From: Candidatus Didemnitutus sp.
GTDB taxonomy: Bacteria; Verrucomicrobiota; Verrucomicrobiia; Opitutales; Opitutaceae
Direction of reading: 5' to 3'
DNA: 64,000 bases
Assembly: GCA_019634575.1 (NCBI GenBank)
Contig: JAHCAY010000001.1
Coordinates: 806,001-870,000, forward strand
Below are positions 1 to 8,860 of the stretch, in pieces; the stretch's first letter is position 1; the number at the start of each line of letters is the position of its first letter. The position numbers and the translations under genes are program-made. The notes under the pieces were generated by a model that saw only the letters and a program-made list of their open reading frames with translations, ran no database searches and was not told the origin of the DNA.

Positions 1-1259
1 AGTGGGTCAACCAGGACGAAGCCACCGGCCCCGACGGCAAGCGCGGCCCCGGCCTCTTCGCCTACCTGCGCCGGCTCACCTCCAGCAACGGCGACAACCG
101 CCGTGACGTCATCGCGACCGTCTTCAAGGGCGTGCAGAATCGCATGGTCAGCGGCTACCTGCTCCGCGACGTCGTCAACAAGATCGCCGCCATCCACTTC
201 ACCGCCTCCGACGAACTGCACACGCTCGGCGCGCTCTACGAGTCGATGCTCCGCGAAATGCGCGACGCCGCCGGCGACTCCGGCGAGTTCTACACGCCGC
301 GCGCCGTCGTGCGCTTCATCGTCCGCGCCACCGATCCGCGCCTCGGCGAGCGCGTGCTCGATCCCGCCACCGGCACCGGCGGCTTCCTCGTCGAAGCGTT
401 CGAACACCTGAAGCCGCAGGCGCAGACCGTGCAGCAACGGCGCATCCTGCAGGAAACCTCCCTCTACGGCTGCGAGCCCAAGCCGCTGCCGTATCTGCTC
501 GGCCAGATGAATCTCCTCCTGCACGGACTCGACGCCCCGCAGATCGACCCGGGCAACGCCCTCCGCTTCAAGCTCACCGAGCTCGGCGAGAAGGACCGCG
601 TCGACGTCATCCTCACCAACCCGCCCTTCGGCGGCGAGGAGGAGAAAGGCATTCAGGGCAACTTCCCCGAGGACAAGCAGACCGCCGAGACCGCGCTGCT
701 CTTCCTCCAGCTCATCATGCGCAAGCTCCGCAAGGCGCCGCGCACCGGCTTTGGCCCCGCTCGCGCCGCCGTCGTCGTGCCCAACGGCACGCTCTTCGGC
801 GACGGCGTCTGCGCCCGCCTCAAACAGGAGCTGCTCACCGAGTTCAACCTCCACACCATCGTCCGGCTGCCCAACGGCGTCTTCGCGCCCTACACCAGCA
901 TCCCGACGAACATCCTCTTCTTCGACCGCTCCGGCCCCACCGAGCACGTTTGGTATTACGAGCAGCCGCTCCCCGAGGGTCGGAAAAACTACACCAAGAC
1001 CGCGCCCATCCAGTTCGACGAATTCGCCGACTGCCTCGCGTGGTGGGACAAACGCCGGAAGAACGACCGCGCCTGGAAAGTCTCCGCCAAGGAACTCCTC
1101 GCCGCCGGCTGCAACCTCGACCGCAAGAACCCGAGCGCGAAGGAAGACATCACGCACCTCCCGCCCGAACAGCTCGCCGCCAGCATTCTCCAGAAGGAAC
1201 AGCGCATCGCCGAGATCATGGGCCGCATCCAAAAACTCCTCGCGCGCTCCGGCAAATGA
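1..1259 (+). CDS. hsdM: Type I restriction-modification DNA methyltransferase subunit (5' truncated)
   Basis: The frame is open from base 3 to the stop at 1257-1259, so the N-terminus lies outside the window; 418 residues are visible. It encodes the modification subunit that transfers a methyl group from S-adenosylmethionine to adenine in the target recognised by HsdS. The AdoMet-binding motif DPATGTGGF is at visible residues ~120-128 and the N6-adenine methylase motif NPPF at ~206-209, followed by GGEEEKG, which is typical of HsdM. The first ~45 visible residues match the helical HsdM N-terminal domain. The stop overlaps the hsdS start (ATGA), so the two subunits are translationally coupled. 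No hsdR is visible; it may lie upstream of the window. Confidence 0.95.
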   Translation, partial: WVNQDEATGPDGKRGPGLFAYLRRLTSSNGDNRRDVIATVFKGVQNRMVSGYLLRDVVNKIAAIHFTASDELHTLGALYESMLREMRDAAGDSGEFYTPRAVVRFIVRATDPRLGERVLDPATGTGGFLVEAFEHLKPQAQTVQQRRILQETSLYGCEPKPLPYLLGQMNLLLHGLDAPQIDPGNALRFKLTELGEKDRVDVILTNPPFGGEEEKGIQGNFPEDKQTAETALLFLQLIMRKLRKAPRTGFGPARAAVVVPNGTLFGDGVCARLKQELLTEFNLHTIVRLPNGVFAPYTSIPTNILFFDRSGPTEHVWYYEQPLPEGRKNYTKTAPIQFDEFADCLAWWDKRRKNDRAWKVSAKELLAAGCNLDRKNPSAKEDITHLPPEQLAASILQKEQRIAEIMGRIQKLLARSGK

Positions 1260-2491
1260 GCGCGTGGCCGAAAGTGAGGCTTGGCGAGGTGCTGCGGCGC
1301 GTTGAGCGTTTCGAGCCACGCGACGAGCTAACAGAGTATCCCTTTGCGGGCACCTACAGTTTCGCACGTGGAATCTTCGTCGGAGAACGGAAACTCGGCT
1401 CCACGTTCGCCCTACCGAAAATCCAACGTGTTCGTCAGGGCGATTTCGTCTACTGCAAGATCATGGCTTGGGAAGGAGCTTTCGGTCTCGTTCCTGCCGA
1501 AGCAGACAACTGTGTCATGTCCGGTGCGTTTGTCGCGTATGAGCTGCATCGAGATCGAATCGACGAACGCTTCCTCGGCTATTTTTTCAAGGTTCCCGAC
1601 CACTGGCGTTCTATCGGCAGTCAAAGTTCCGGAACGAATGTTCGCCGCCAAAGCCTGCATCCAACTCAGTTCGAGGCGGCAGAAATCCCGCTACCGCCGC
1701 TGGCGGAGCAGCGGCGGGTGGTGGCGCGCATCGAGGAACTCGCCGCCCAAATCCACGAAGCCCGCACCTTCCGCCACCAAGCCACCGAAGAAGCCGACGC
1801 GCTTGTGCAGAATCAAGCCGGCAAAATCTTTGAGCGCCTGAGCCGCGAACATGAAGCTCGAGACTTCGGTAGTTTCTCACCGCATGTCACCAGCGGCCCA
1901 CGCAATTGGGCAAAACACTACGAGACTTCAGGAGCTCGCTTTTATCGTGCTCAAGACATCGGTCCATCTGGCTCGGTAATCGAAGACTCTAAGGTTTTCA
2001 TCACTCCTCCTCCGGGCAACCAAGGGCGCTCAGCCACCCTCCAAACCGGCGACCTAATGCTTGTGATTACAGGTGCGACCGTCGGCCGCGCGTGCGTCTT
2101 CCGTGGAGGACTCGAACCTGGATTTGTTAGTCAGCACGTCGCGATTTGCCGTCTGCCGCAGAGTGCGATCGATCCTGAATTCGCTTTGTGGGCGCTGCGT
2201 AGTCCATTCGGGCAATCCCAATTGCTGGGACAGCGTTACGGACAAGGAAAACCCGGGTTGAATCTCACGAACATCAAATCGCTGAAGCTTCCCTTTCCCC
2301 CGCTCCCCGTCCAACGCCGCATCGTCGCCGAGCTCGACGCGTTGCAGGCGGAGGTGGACGCGCTGAAACGCCACCAAGCCGAGACCGCCGCCGAACTCGA
2401 CGCCCTCCTCCCCGCCCTCCTCGACCGCGCCTTCAAGGGCGAGCTCTGCGGGTCAGCGACGACGGTGAATATTTCCCCGCGGCGCCCCTAG
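1256..2491 (+). CDS. hsdS: Type I restriction-modification specificity subunit
   Basis: 411 residues, starting at the ATG that overlaps the hsdM stop. HsdS sets the DNA target of the methyltransferase complex and of the restriction complex when HsdR is present. The architecture is standard: target-recognition domain 1 (~1-145), a central conserved helical spacer beginning IPLPPLAEQRRVVARIEEL, target-recognition domain 2 (~200-345), and a second copy of the spacer beginning LPFPPLPVQRRIVAELDAL at the C-terminus. The two PPLxxQRRxVAxx motifs are the conserved repeats of the family. Both recognition domains have visibly lower GC and less biased codons than the flanking spacers, as expected for segments exchanged by recombination. 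Confidence 0.95.
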   Translation: MSAWPKVRLGEVLRRVERFEPRDELTEYPFAGTYSFARGIFVGERKLGSTFALPKIQRVRQGDFVYCKIMAWEGAFGLVPAEADNCVMSGAFVAYELHRDRIDERFLGYFFKVPDHWRSIGSQSSGTNVRRQSLHPTQFEAAEIPLPPLAEQRRVVARIEELAAQIHEARTFRHQATEEADALVQNQAGKIFERLSREHEARDFGSFSPHVTSGPRNWAKHYETSGARFYRAQDIGPSGSVIEDSKVFITPPPGNQGRSATLQTGDLMLVITGATVGRACVFRGGLEPGFVSQHVAICRLPQSAIDPEFALWALRSPFGQSQLLGQRYGQGKPGLNLTNIKSLKLPFPPLPVQRRIVAELDALQAEVDALKRHQAETAAELDALLPALLDRAFKGELCGSATTVNISPRRP

Positions 2492-2689
2492 ATTTTGCCC
2501 CGCGGCCTGGTAGGATTGCGGCATGAACACGCCGGGCATCAACTGAGTGAGATCCGTTTCGATCGTGACGCCTGCTCCGGGCCAATTCACGCGCGTCTCG
2601 CTCGAAAAGAAGCGGCCCCATTCTCCCGTGTGGGAGCCCCGACTCGGGCCGACTGGCCGTGGTATCCACACTGGAGCATTGTGCGGCAT
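2453..2689 (-). CDS. Possible 78-residue ORF or gene remnant, function unknown
   Basis: A minus-strand frame begins at ATG 2687-2689 and encodes 78 residues, including RFFSSETRVNW and TDLTQLMPGVFMPQSY. The composition looks protein-like rather than like the Arg/Pro/Ala-rich translation usual for non-coding frames here. It overlaps the last 39 bases of hsdS in antisense. The frame stays open further upstream, but that part looks like an antisense shadow of the next gene. It could be a small gene, or the surviving tail of a gene cut when the hsd locus was inserted. I do not recognise a family. Confidence 0.3.
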   Translation of the reverse strand: MPHNAPVWIPRPVGPSRGSHTGEWGRFFSSETRVNWPGAGVTIETDLTQLMPGVFMPQSYQAAGQNLGAPRGNIHRRR

Positions 2690-2728
2690 GGTGCGGCAGG
2701 GTAGGAGTTTCGCGCGCCACCTGATGTC

Positions 2729-3667
2729 ATGAGCACCAGCCCCGTTGCCAGTTCCGACACCCCGGCCTTCGATAGCCCGCGCTCGATCCGAGACTATCAT
2801 TCCTACCTCCAGCGCGAGGTGCTCGGGCTCCCCGCGGTGGACGTCTGCGTGGGCAAGGGCGCATCCGATCATGCGATCGTCGACGGCTGGAAGGCCATCG
2901 GCCTCGTGCTCGGCACTCTCGGCATCACCGGCGGGCTCTCCATCGCCGACAAACTCCACCTCGACATCTTCAAGTTCGATGCGACCTCGAACGGCATCAA
3001 CTTCCTGAAGTGGGCCGCCATCCTGGCGGGCGGCTACAATCTTTGGAGTTGGGCGACCAATCCCCAGAAGGATCTCGAAACGCTGCGGACGTGGCTCGTC
3101 ACCCCCACACAGAAGCACAATCTCAACAACAACCACCGCCTCACGATCATCACCCAGATATTTCTGGTGTGTTCGATCTGCTTCACGGCGCTGTTCCATC
3201 CGCTTTACTTCGGGATCGCCGGCGCGCTCACCTATGCGATCAACTTCATCGGATTCTTCGTCGTGATGTCGCGAGTCGACCACGCGGTGAAGCAGGCCAA
3301 GCAGGCATGCGACGACTACGCCCCCGCCATCGCCCGTCCGTTTCTCCAGCAAGGCATCCAGTGCATTGAACAATGGTGGGGCGTCGGGGATGCCGAACGC
3401 GGACTGCTGAGCAACCGTCTTCAACGGCGTCACCTGATCTTGATCGCTCTTTTCCTCACCGTCGCCGTTTTCGGGGTCGTGGGGAATAACAACGGCCAAA
3501 ACTGGCAGACTTGGCTGGCCTATATCATCGGAATCGTCGCTTTGGTCTACGCGGTCGTCTCAATCAGCCTCCTCCGCTCGAAACGCGAAGATGAGCTCGA
3601 TGGTATCGACGCGAAATGGAGCGAGGCCGTCCATCGCCAGACCTACAAACGCGCGCCCGCTCGCTGA
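2729..3667 (+). CDS. Uncharacterised multi-pass membrane protein
   Basis: 312 residues with no recognised family. About five hydrophobic segments are visible: near residues 52-70, 90-107, two between 140 and 190 (one contains FLVCSICFTALFHPLYFG), one near 232-250 and one near 260-278. The N-terminal ~45 residues and the C-terminal ~30 are polar, the latter being basic. Asn-rich stretches (NLNNNH, GNNNGQN) lie in loops. It stands alone 237 bases after hsdS on the same strand. Its position beside a restriction-modification locus makes an accessory role possible, but nothing in the sequence proves one. Confidence 0.6.
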   Translation: MSTSPVASSDTPAFDSPRSIRDYHSYLQREVLGLPAVDVCVGKGASDHAIVDGWKAIGLVLGTLGITGGLSIADKLHLDIFKFDATSNGINFLKWAAILAGGYNLWSWATNPQKDLETLRTWLVTPTQKHNLNNNHRLTIITQIFLVCSICFTALFHPLYFGIAGALTYAINFIGFFVVMSRVDHAVKQAKQACDDYAPAIARPFLQQGIQCIEQWWGVGDAERGLLSNRLQRRHLILIALFLTVAVFGVVGNNNGQNWQTWLAYIIGIVALVYAVVSISLLRSKREDELDGIDAKWSEAVHRQTYKRAPAR

Positions 3668-3993
3668 ACCCCAAGCCCGCCGCGAGCGTTAGGTCGGGGA
3701 CCGCCGTTGCCTTCGCGACGAATCCCTAATGGCGCAGCCGCACGATGCCGGAGCGCGCCACGTCGATTTTTGCTCGTCGCTCGCGCGCGCCGACCCTGCG
3801 GAAGTGCGCGGCGAACGACCGCGCCACGAGGGAGGACGGTTCCGCGGGCGCAAACTCCACCGCGACTTTTGCATCGGCCCCCCCACCGGCAGCAGCGTCG
3901 GCTTGCGCGGCCTTGTTTGATTCGTGGGCCGAAGTTGAGGGCGCTTGAGAGTAAGCGCCCCTACCGGGAGATTCCGCGGAACGGATGGGCGAT
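3668..3993. other. Intergenic spacer without a convincing gene
   Basis: 326 bases between the convergent ends of the membrane protein and the UDP-glucose dehydrogenase. It holds the GTAGGGGC-type hairpin at 3939-3964. On the minus strand, 3727 to ~3930 reads as a coding-like tail (with AEPSSLVARSFAAHF and the stop at 3727), but the only in-frame start is an internal GTG leaving 43 residues. It is best treated as a possible remnant. Confidence 0.4.
3939..3964. repeat. GTAGGGGC-family hairpin repeat
   Basis: Arms GGGCGCTT and AAGCGCCC around a short loop, ending in CCCCTAC. The same GTAGGGGC/GCCCCTAC ends occur at 32061-32089 and 60679-60707. It lies just beyond the 3' end of the UDP-glucose dehydrogenase gene. 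Confidence 0.6.
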
Positions 3994-5361
3994 TTACTCC
4001 GTCGGTTTGCCGATGCCGGAGGCTTTGAAGCCGATCTTCCGGAGCGCGGCGAGGTCGAGGATGTTGCGGCCGTCGAAGATGAACGCGGGCTTCGGCATCG
4101 ATGCGTAGATCTTCGCGTAGTCGAGTTTCTTGAACTCGTCCCACTCGGTCACGATCGCGATGGCGTGCGCGCCGGCACAGGCTTCGTAGGCCGATTGCGC
4201 GATGCTGAGGCGCGCGTCGGACCCGCTCTTGCCGAGCACGTCGGCCACGATCTCGTCGGACGGGACCTTGGGATCGTAGACGCACACCTTGGCGTGCTCG
4301 GCGAGCAGGTCGCGGCAGACGTTGATCGCGGCGGTCTCGCGCGTGTCGTTGGTGTCCTTCTTGAAGGCGAAACCGAGCACGGCGATTTTCTTGTCGGCGA
4401 CGGTGTTGAAGAGCTCCTTCACGATGCGGGCGGCGAAGCGCTTCTTCTGCCAATCGTTGATGCCGACCACGTTCGTCCAATAAGCGGCGACCTCGGGGAG
4501 GCCGAAGGACTCGCAGAGGTAGGTCAGGTTCAGGATGTCCTTCTGGAAGCACGAGCCGCCGAAGCCGACCGAGGCCTTGAGGAATTTCGGGCCGATGCGG
4601 CTGTCCTTGCCGATGGCGTTGGCGACTTCGTCGACGTCGGCGCCGGTGGCTTCGCAGAGGGCGGAGATGGAGTTGATCGAGGAGATGCGCTGCGCGAGGA
4701 AGGCATTGGCGACGAGCTTCGAGAGCTCCGACGACCACAGGTTGGTCGTGATGATGCGCTCGCGCGGCACCCAGCGGGCGTAGACGGAGACGAGCGACTC
4801 CACGGCCTTGTCGCCCTCGGGCGTGCGCTCGCCGCCGATGAGCACGCGATCCGGCAAAATGAGGTCCTGCACGGCGGTGCCTTCCGCGAGAAACTCGGGA
4901 TTCGAGAGCACCTGCGCCTGCAGGCCGGAGCCGTTCGACGCGAGGATCGAGCGGATGGTGTCGGCGGTTTTGACCGGAATCGTGGATTTCTCGACGATGA
5001 TCTTCGAACCGGTGGCGTGTTGCGCGATCGTCCGGGCGACGGACTCGATGTAACGCAGGTCGGCGGCGCGACCGGCGCCGACGCCGTAGGTCTTCGTCGG
5101 CGTGTTGACGGCGACGAAGATGATGTCGGCCGACTTGATGTTGCCGGCGACATCGGTGGTGAAATGGAGGTTCTTCCCGCGGGCCTGCCGCACGACTTCG
5201 TCGAGGCCGGGCTCGTAGATCGGCAGCTTGTCGCTGTTCCACGCGGCGATGCGCGCGGCGTTCATGTCGACGACGTTGACCTGAATGTCCGGGCACTTGA
5301 GCGCGATCATGGCCATGGTCGGCCCGCCAACGTAACCCGCACCGATACAGCAGATTTTCAT
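3994..5361 (-). CDS. ugd: UDP-glucose 6-dehydrogenase
   Basis: 455 residues. It oxidises UDP-glucose to UDP-glucuronate with two NAD+, supplying precursors for surface polysaccharides in the cytoplasm. The start (ATG at 5359-5361) is set by the Rossmann motif GAGYVGG at residues 7-13. The catalytic cysteine is Cys271 in [10 protein letters not shown] and a conserved lysine is Lys215 in [18 protein letters not shown] at 154-161 and the C-terminal domain with [11 protein letters not shown] are also present. The wording of these motifs, [14 protein letters not shown] especially, resembles the longer animal-type enzymes more than the ~390-residue E. coli Ugd. The gene is followed by no polysaccharide genes and is separated from ftsH by a terminator-like hairpin, so it probably has its own transcript. 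Confidence 0.95.
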   Translation of the reverse strand: MKICCIGAGYVGGPTMAMIALKCPDIQVNVVDMNAARIAAWNSDKLPIYEPGLDEVVRQARGKNLHFTTDVAGNIKSADIIFVAVNTPTKTYGVGAGRAADLRYIESVARTIAQHATGSKIIVEKSTIPVKTADTIRSILASNGSGLQAQVLSNPEFLAEGTAVQDLILPDRVLIGGERTPEGDKAVESLVSVYARWVPRERIITTNLWSSELSKLVANAFLAQRISSINSISALCEATGADVDEVANAIGKDSRIGPKFLKASVGFGGSCFQKDILNLTYLCESFGLPEVAAYWTNVVGINDWQKKRFAARIVKELFNTVADKKIAVLGFAFKKDTNDTRETAAINVCRDLLAEHAKVCVYDPKVPSDEIVADVLGKSGSDARLSIAQSAYEACAGAHAIAIVTEWDEFKKLDYAKIYASMPKPAFIFDGRNILDLAALRKIGFKASGIGKPTE

Positions 5362-5521
5362 AGGGGAAAGAGGCAGGTTGGCTGCCGCACCGCGCAAATC
5401 CAAGGACGATTTTCCCGGGCCACCCGCCTCCCCCAAGGCCGGCCAACGGCGCGCCGCCGCCGCGGCTGGCATTGAAAGGATGCGGGAGCTTCCGGCTCCC
5501 AGGTTCGGCATCGGAAGGCAA

Positions 5522-5540
5522 CGGGAGCTGGGAGCTCCCG
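5522..5540. repeat. CGGGAGCT palindrome
   Basis: Arms CGGGAGCT and AGCTCCCG around GGG, in the spacer between ftsH and ugd. A related but less perfect copy (GGGAGCTTCCGGCTCCC) sits at about 5482-5498. It may be a repeat-family hairpin or part of a transcription boundary. Confidence 0.5.
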
Positions 5541-5561
5541 CTCCGCTCGTCGCGACGGGCG

Positions 5562-5592
5562 CAAAAAAGCCGAGGCACGATGGCCTCGGCTT
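5562..5592 (-). terminator. Rho-independent terminator after ftsH
   Basis: Read on the minus strand, a 10-bp stem AAGCCGAGGC/GCCTCGGCTT with a 6-nt loop is followed by six T residues. It lies 32 bases after the ftsH stop, so it should end the ftsH transcript before ugd. Confidence 0.8.
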
Positions 5593-5623
5593 CGGTGAAG
5601 GCGGCGCAGGAGCGCCCGCGCGC

Positions 5624-7630
5624 TCAGGCGGGCGTCGGCGCAGGAGCCGGCGCTCCCGAAGTATCGGACGCGGCGGCAGTGCCGGAAGGTTTCGCAGCCG
5701 CACCGTCGCGCGGAGCGGGCTTGCTGGAAACGACGGGGGACTTGATCTCACCGTGCTGGAGGACTTCGAAGACGTGCTTGCCCTCGATCGTCTCGTGCTC
5801 GAGCAGCGCCTCGGCGATCTTGTCCAAGGCCGCGCGATTATCCTTCAGGATCTTTTCCGCGCGCTGGTATTCGCTGGTGACGAACGCGGAGACCGCGAGG
5901 TCGATCTTGCGCGCCGTGTCCTCACTGAGATGCTGCGAGCGGGTAATGTCGCGACCGAGGAAGACCGTGTCCTGGTTCTCGCCCATCGCGATGGGGCCGA
6001 GCTCGCTCATGCCGAAATCGCACACCATGTAGCGAGCGATCTTGGTCGCCTGCTTGATGTCGCCGCTGGCGCCGTCACTGATGTCGTTCGTGACGAATTC
6101 CTCGGCGATGCGGCCCGCCATCGAGGTGCAAATGCGGTCGAGATACTGCTTCTTGGTGCGGCCGAGAATGTCCTTGGTGGCAAGATAGGTCGTGCTGCCG
6201 AGGCTCTGGCCACGCGGGATGATGGTGACCTTGTGCACGGGCATGGTGCCGTCATCGAGCACGGCGCCCACGACGGCGTGTCCGGCCTCGTGCCAGGCAA
6301 GGGCGCGCTTCTCCTTGTCGTCCATCACGCGACGGCGCGAGAGCCCCCAGAGGACCTTGTCGCGCGCTTCGTCGACATCGGTCATGTCGACTTTCTTCTT
6401 GTTGCGACGGGCGGCGAGGAGCGCGGCCTCGTTGAGGAGATTGGCCAGTTCGGCGCCGGAGAGGCCGGGCGTGCCGCGCGCGATGACGGAGAGGTCGACG
6501 TTGTCGGCCAGCGCGATCTTGCGGGCATGGACGCGGAGAATCTGCTCGCGGCCGACGATGTCGGGCAAATCGATCCCCACCTGACGGTCGAAGCGGCCGG
6601 GGCGGAGCAACGCGCTGTCGAGCACGTCGGGGCGATTGGTCGCCGCGATGATGATGATGCCTTCCTGGGTGTCGAAGCCGTCCATCTCGACGAGCAGCGA
6701 GTTGAGCGTCTGCTCGCGCTCGTCGTTGCCGCCACCGAGACCCGCGCCGCGCTGCCGGCCGACCGCATCGATTTCGTCGATGAAGATCAGGCAGGGCGCG
6801 TTCTTGCGGCCCTGTTCGAACATGTCGCGCACGCGGCTCGCGCCGACGCCGACGAACATTTCCACGAAGTCCGAGCCGCTGATCGAGAAGAACGGCACGT
6901 CGGCCTCGCCGGCGATGGCCTTCGCGAGGAGCGTCTTGCCGGTGCCCGGAGGACCGACCATGAGGATGCCCTTCGGGATGCGACCACCGATCTTCTGGAA
7001 CTTCTTCGGATCCTTCAGGAACTCGACTACTTCGCTGACCTCCTCCTTGGCCTCGTCGCAACCGGCGACGTCGGCGAACGTGATGCGATCCTTCTCGCGC
7101 GTGAGGAGCTTGGCGCGGCTCTTGCCGAAGCTGAGGGCGCCCTTGCCGGCGTTGCGCAGCTGGCGGACGAAGAGGAAATAGAGCAGACCGATGACGATGA
7201 CGAACGGCAGGATGTTGTAGATGAGCTGGGTCATCGCAGTGGTCGCGGGCTTTTCGACGAAAGCCTGCGAGCGCTGAAGCCGCTCGAAATTACCGTCGGT
7301 CAACCGGCCGGTCGCCACAAACGCGTCGGTCGTGCCGGCTTCCGTGCGAAGGCTGGACTCCTTCAGCTTGCCGGCGACCGAATACCAGTCGCGGCCTTGC
7401 GACGGGTCAGGCTGGATCGTGCCGGTGAGCAGCTTCCCCTGCTCCGCCAGTTCCACGACCTGCTGCATCTTCAGCGAGGCCGGCTGCGGTGCGCGTCCCG
7501 GATTGAACATGAAAAGCGCCACGATGGCGCCGATGATCGCCACCCAGATGAGGAGCACCTTCGGTTGAAAACTCTCCGGCGGCAGGTTCTTCAGGGGGCG
7601 GCGTTTCTTGTTGTCGTCTGAGTCGGACAT
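5624..7630 (-). CDS. ftsH: ATP-dependent zinc metalloprotease FtsH
   Basis: 668 residues. A membrane-anchored AAA+ protease that degrades misfolded membrane proteins and short-lived regulators. Transmembrane segments lie at ~25-42 and ~136-156, with a ~95-residue periplasmic domain between them. The AAA domain has Walker A GPPGTGKT at 226-233, Walker B IFIDEID at ~282-288 and the second region of homology [20 protein letters not shown]. The zinc site HEAGH is at 447-451, with a downstream acidic ligand region [12 protein letters not shown]. The last ~50 residues are an Ala/Pro-rich tail. The gene follows tilS, a neighbourhood well known in other phyla (tilS-hpt-ftsH), but here hpt is absent. 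Confidence 0.98.
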   Translation of the reverse strand: MSDSDDNKKRRPLKNLPPESFQPKVLLIWVAIIGAIVALFMFNPGRAPQPASLKMQQVVELAEQGKLLTGTIQPDPSQGRDWYSVAGKLKESSLRTEAGTTDAFVATGRLTDGNFERLQRSQAFVEKPATTAMTQLIYNILPFVIVIGLLYFLFVRQLRNAGKGALSFGKSRAKLLTREKDRITFADVAGCDEAKEEVSEVVEFLKDPKKFQKIGGRIPKGILMVGPPGTGKTLLAKAIAGEADVPFFSISGSDFVEMFVGVGASRVRDMFEQGRKNAPCLIFIDEIDAVGRQRGAGLGGGNDEREQTLNSLLVEMDGFDTQEGIIIIAATNRPDVLDSALLRPGRFDRQVGIDLPDIVGREQILRVHARKIALADNVDLSVIARGTPGLSGAELANLLNEAALLAARRNKKKVDMTDVDEARDKVLWGLSRRRVMDDKEKRALAWHEAGHAVVGAVLDDGTMPVHKVTIIPRGQSLGSTTYLATKDILGRTKKQYLDRICTSMAGRIAEEFVTNDISDGASGDIKQATKIARYMVCDFGMSELGPIAMGENQDTVFLGRDITRSQHLSEDTARKIDLAVSAFVTSEYQRAEKILKDNRAALDKIAEALLEHETIEGKHVFEVLQHGEIKSPVVSSKPAPRDGAAAKPSGTAAASDTSGAPAPAPTPA

Positions 7631-7724
7631 TCGGGTTTTGGGACTGGAGGGGCAACGTGGAGGTTCCCCTGGGATAAGTCAAATGAAGGCCCGGAGGAAT
7701 TTCGTCCCGAAATCGGAACGAAAT

Positions 7725-8789
7725 TCACGCCCGCCGCAGGGACAGTTTCCCGGCGCGGACGACCGCAAAAGCCTGCGTGCCCAGGCTGAATTTCGTGTCC
7801 CGGCCGCGGCGGAGGGCGGCGAGCAGTTGTTCGAAACCTTGGCGGGAAAGGTCCGTGGCCGGCTGGTTCGCGACCATCCAACGATGCAGCGCCCGTCGCC
7901 ACAACGCGAACGGCTTGCCCGCCAGCCGCGCCAAGTCGAGCGTGCGACCGCGCAGCGGCGCGACTGCGTCGAGCCACGCTTCAAGCGCCGCGTCGTCTTC
8001 TTCGAGACGTTCGCGCGCGAGTGCGGCCCCGGCCAGCGCGTCGCGCCCTGCGGCCTTCGTCCACGCGGGCAGGACGGAGCGGCGGACACGATTACGCCAG
8101 AAAGCCTCGCCCGCGTTGGTCGCGTCCTCGCACCAGCGGGCGCCGCTCGCGCGCAACGCCGCCACGATGTCCGCCTTCTTCAGCGTCAGCAGCGGCCGCA
8201 AATGCACGCGCCCGTCGGCCTGCTCCTGCACCGGCCGCGGCGCCGCGAGCCCGCTCGTGCCGCTGCCGCGCGCGAGGCGCATCAACATCGTCTCGGCAAT
8301 GTCGTCCTGCTGGTGTCCGAGCCAGAGCAGACGCAGCTTCCGCCGCTTCATCTCGCGGGCGAAAAATGCGTGGCGCGCCTCGCGCGCGGCGGCCTCGCTC
8401 GCGTGCGCAACGGCGTTCGCCCACTGGGCGCTGACGAACTTCACGCCGAGCGCGGCGCAGACCTCGCGGCAGAATTTCTCGTCCGCGTCGGCCGCGCGCC
8501 CGCGCAGGCGGTGGTTGAAATGCAGCGCGACGAACTCCCGCCCCCAGCGCCCCTCCGCTTCCGCCCAGAAGATCAGCAGCAACGCCAGCGAGTCGGCGCC
8601 GCCGGAAAACGCGAGCGCCCACCGCGGGTGCTTCACGTGCGGTCGTCGGCGCTTCTCGCGCTCCCAGTCGGCGAGGGCGTAATTCATCGCCGCCGGATGC
8701 AACGCGCCGTGCGCGATGCGCCGCACGAACGCCGCGGCGATGGCGGGCCAATCGGGCTGGGCGCGGGCGGGTTTGCGGCGGCGTTTCAT
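7725..8789 (-). CDS. tilS: tRNA(Ile)-lysidine synthetase
   Basis: 354 residues. It converts cytidine-34 of the CAU-anticodon tRNA-Ile to lysidine using ATP and lysine, which switches decoding from AUG to AUA. The PP-loop motif SGGADS is at residues 62-67. The family signatures HFNHRLRG and the region around GHQQDDIAETMLMRL follow, with RPLL and the Arg-rich NRVRRSVLPAW segment after them. There is an N-terminal extension of ~55 residues before the PP-loop, and the C-terminal domain is short. The start codon ATG at 8787-8789 abuts the hairpin repeat at 8789-8850, which therefore forms most of the leader between serS and tilS. Confidence 0.93.
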   Translation of the reverse strand: MKRRRKPARAQPDWPAIAAAFVRRIAHGALHPAAMNYALADWEREKRRRPHVKHPRWALAFSGGADSLALLLIFWAEAEGRWGREFVALHFNHRLRGRAADADEKFCREVCAALGVKFVSAQWANAVAHASEAAAREARHAFFAREMKRRKLRLLWLGHQQDDIAETMLMRLARGSGTSGLAAPRPVQEQADGRVHLRPLLTLKKADIVAALRASGARWCEDATNAGEAFWRNRVRRSVLPAWTKAAGRDALAGAALARERLEEDDAALEAWLDAVAPLRGRTLDLARLAGKPFALWRRALHRWMVANQPATDLSRQGFEQLLAALRRGRDTKFSLGTQAFAVVRAGKLSLRRA

Positions 8790-8850
8790 GTAGGAGCCTG
8801 TTTGCAGGCGATACGGACGCGAGTGGGTCGCCTGCGAGCAGGCTCCTACA
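8789..8850. repeat. REP-like hairpin, GTAGGAGCCTG family
   Basis: Two arms TGTAGGAGCCTGTTTGCAGG and its near-complement CCTGCGAGCAGGCTCCTACA flank ~20 bases, giving a long imperfect hairpin. It occupies the whole serS-tilS spacer and touches the tilS start codon. The arms resemble the 20424-20481 element (TGTAGGAGCGAGC...). Confidence 0.8.
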
Positions 8851-8860
8851 GGATGCCCGC

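Noticed and set aside
3727..3930. Coding-like tail on the minus strand after ugd
   Set aside because: No usable start codon except an internal GTG giving 43 residues, and no family match. Recorded only as a possible remnant.
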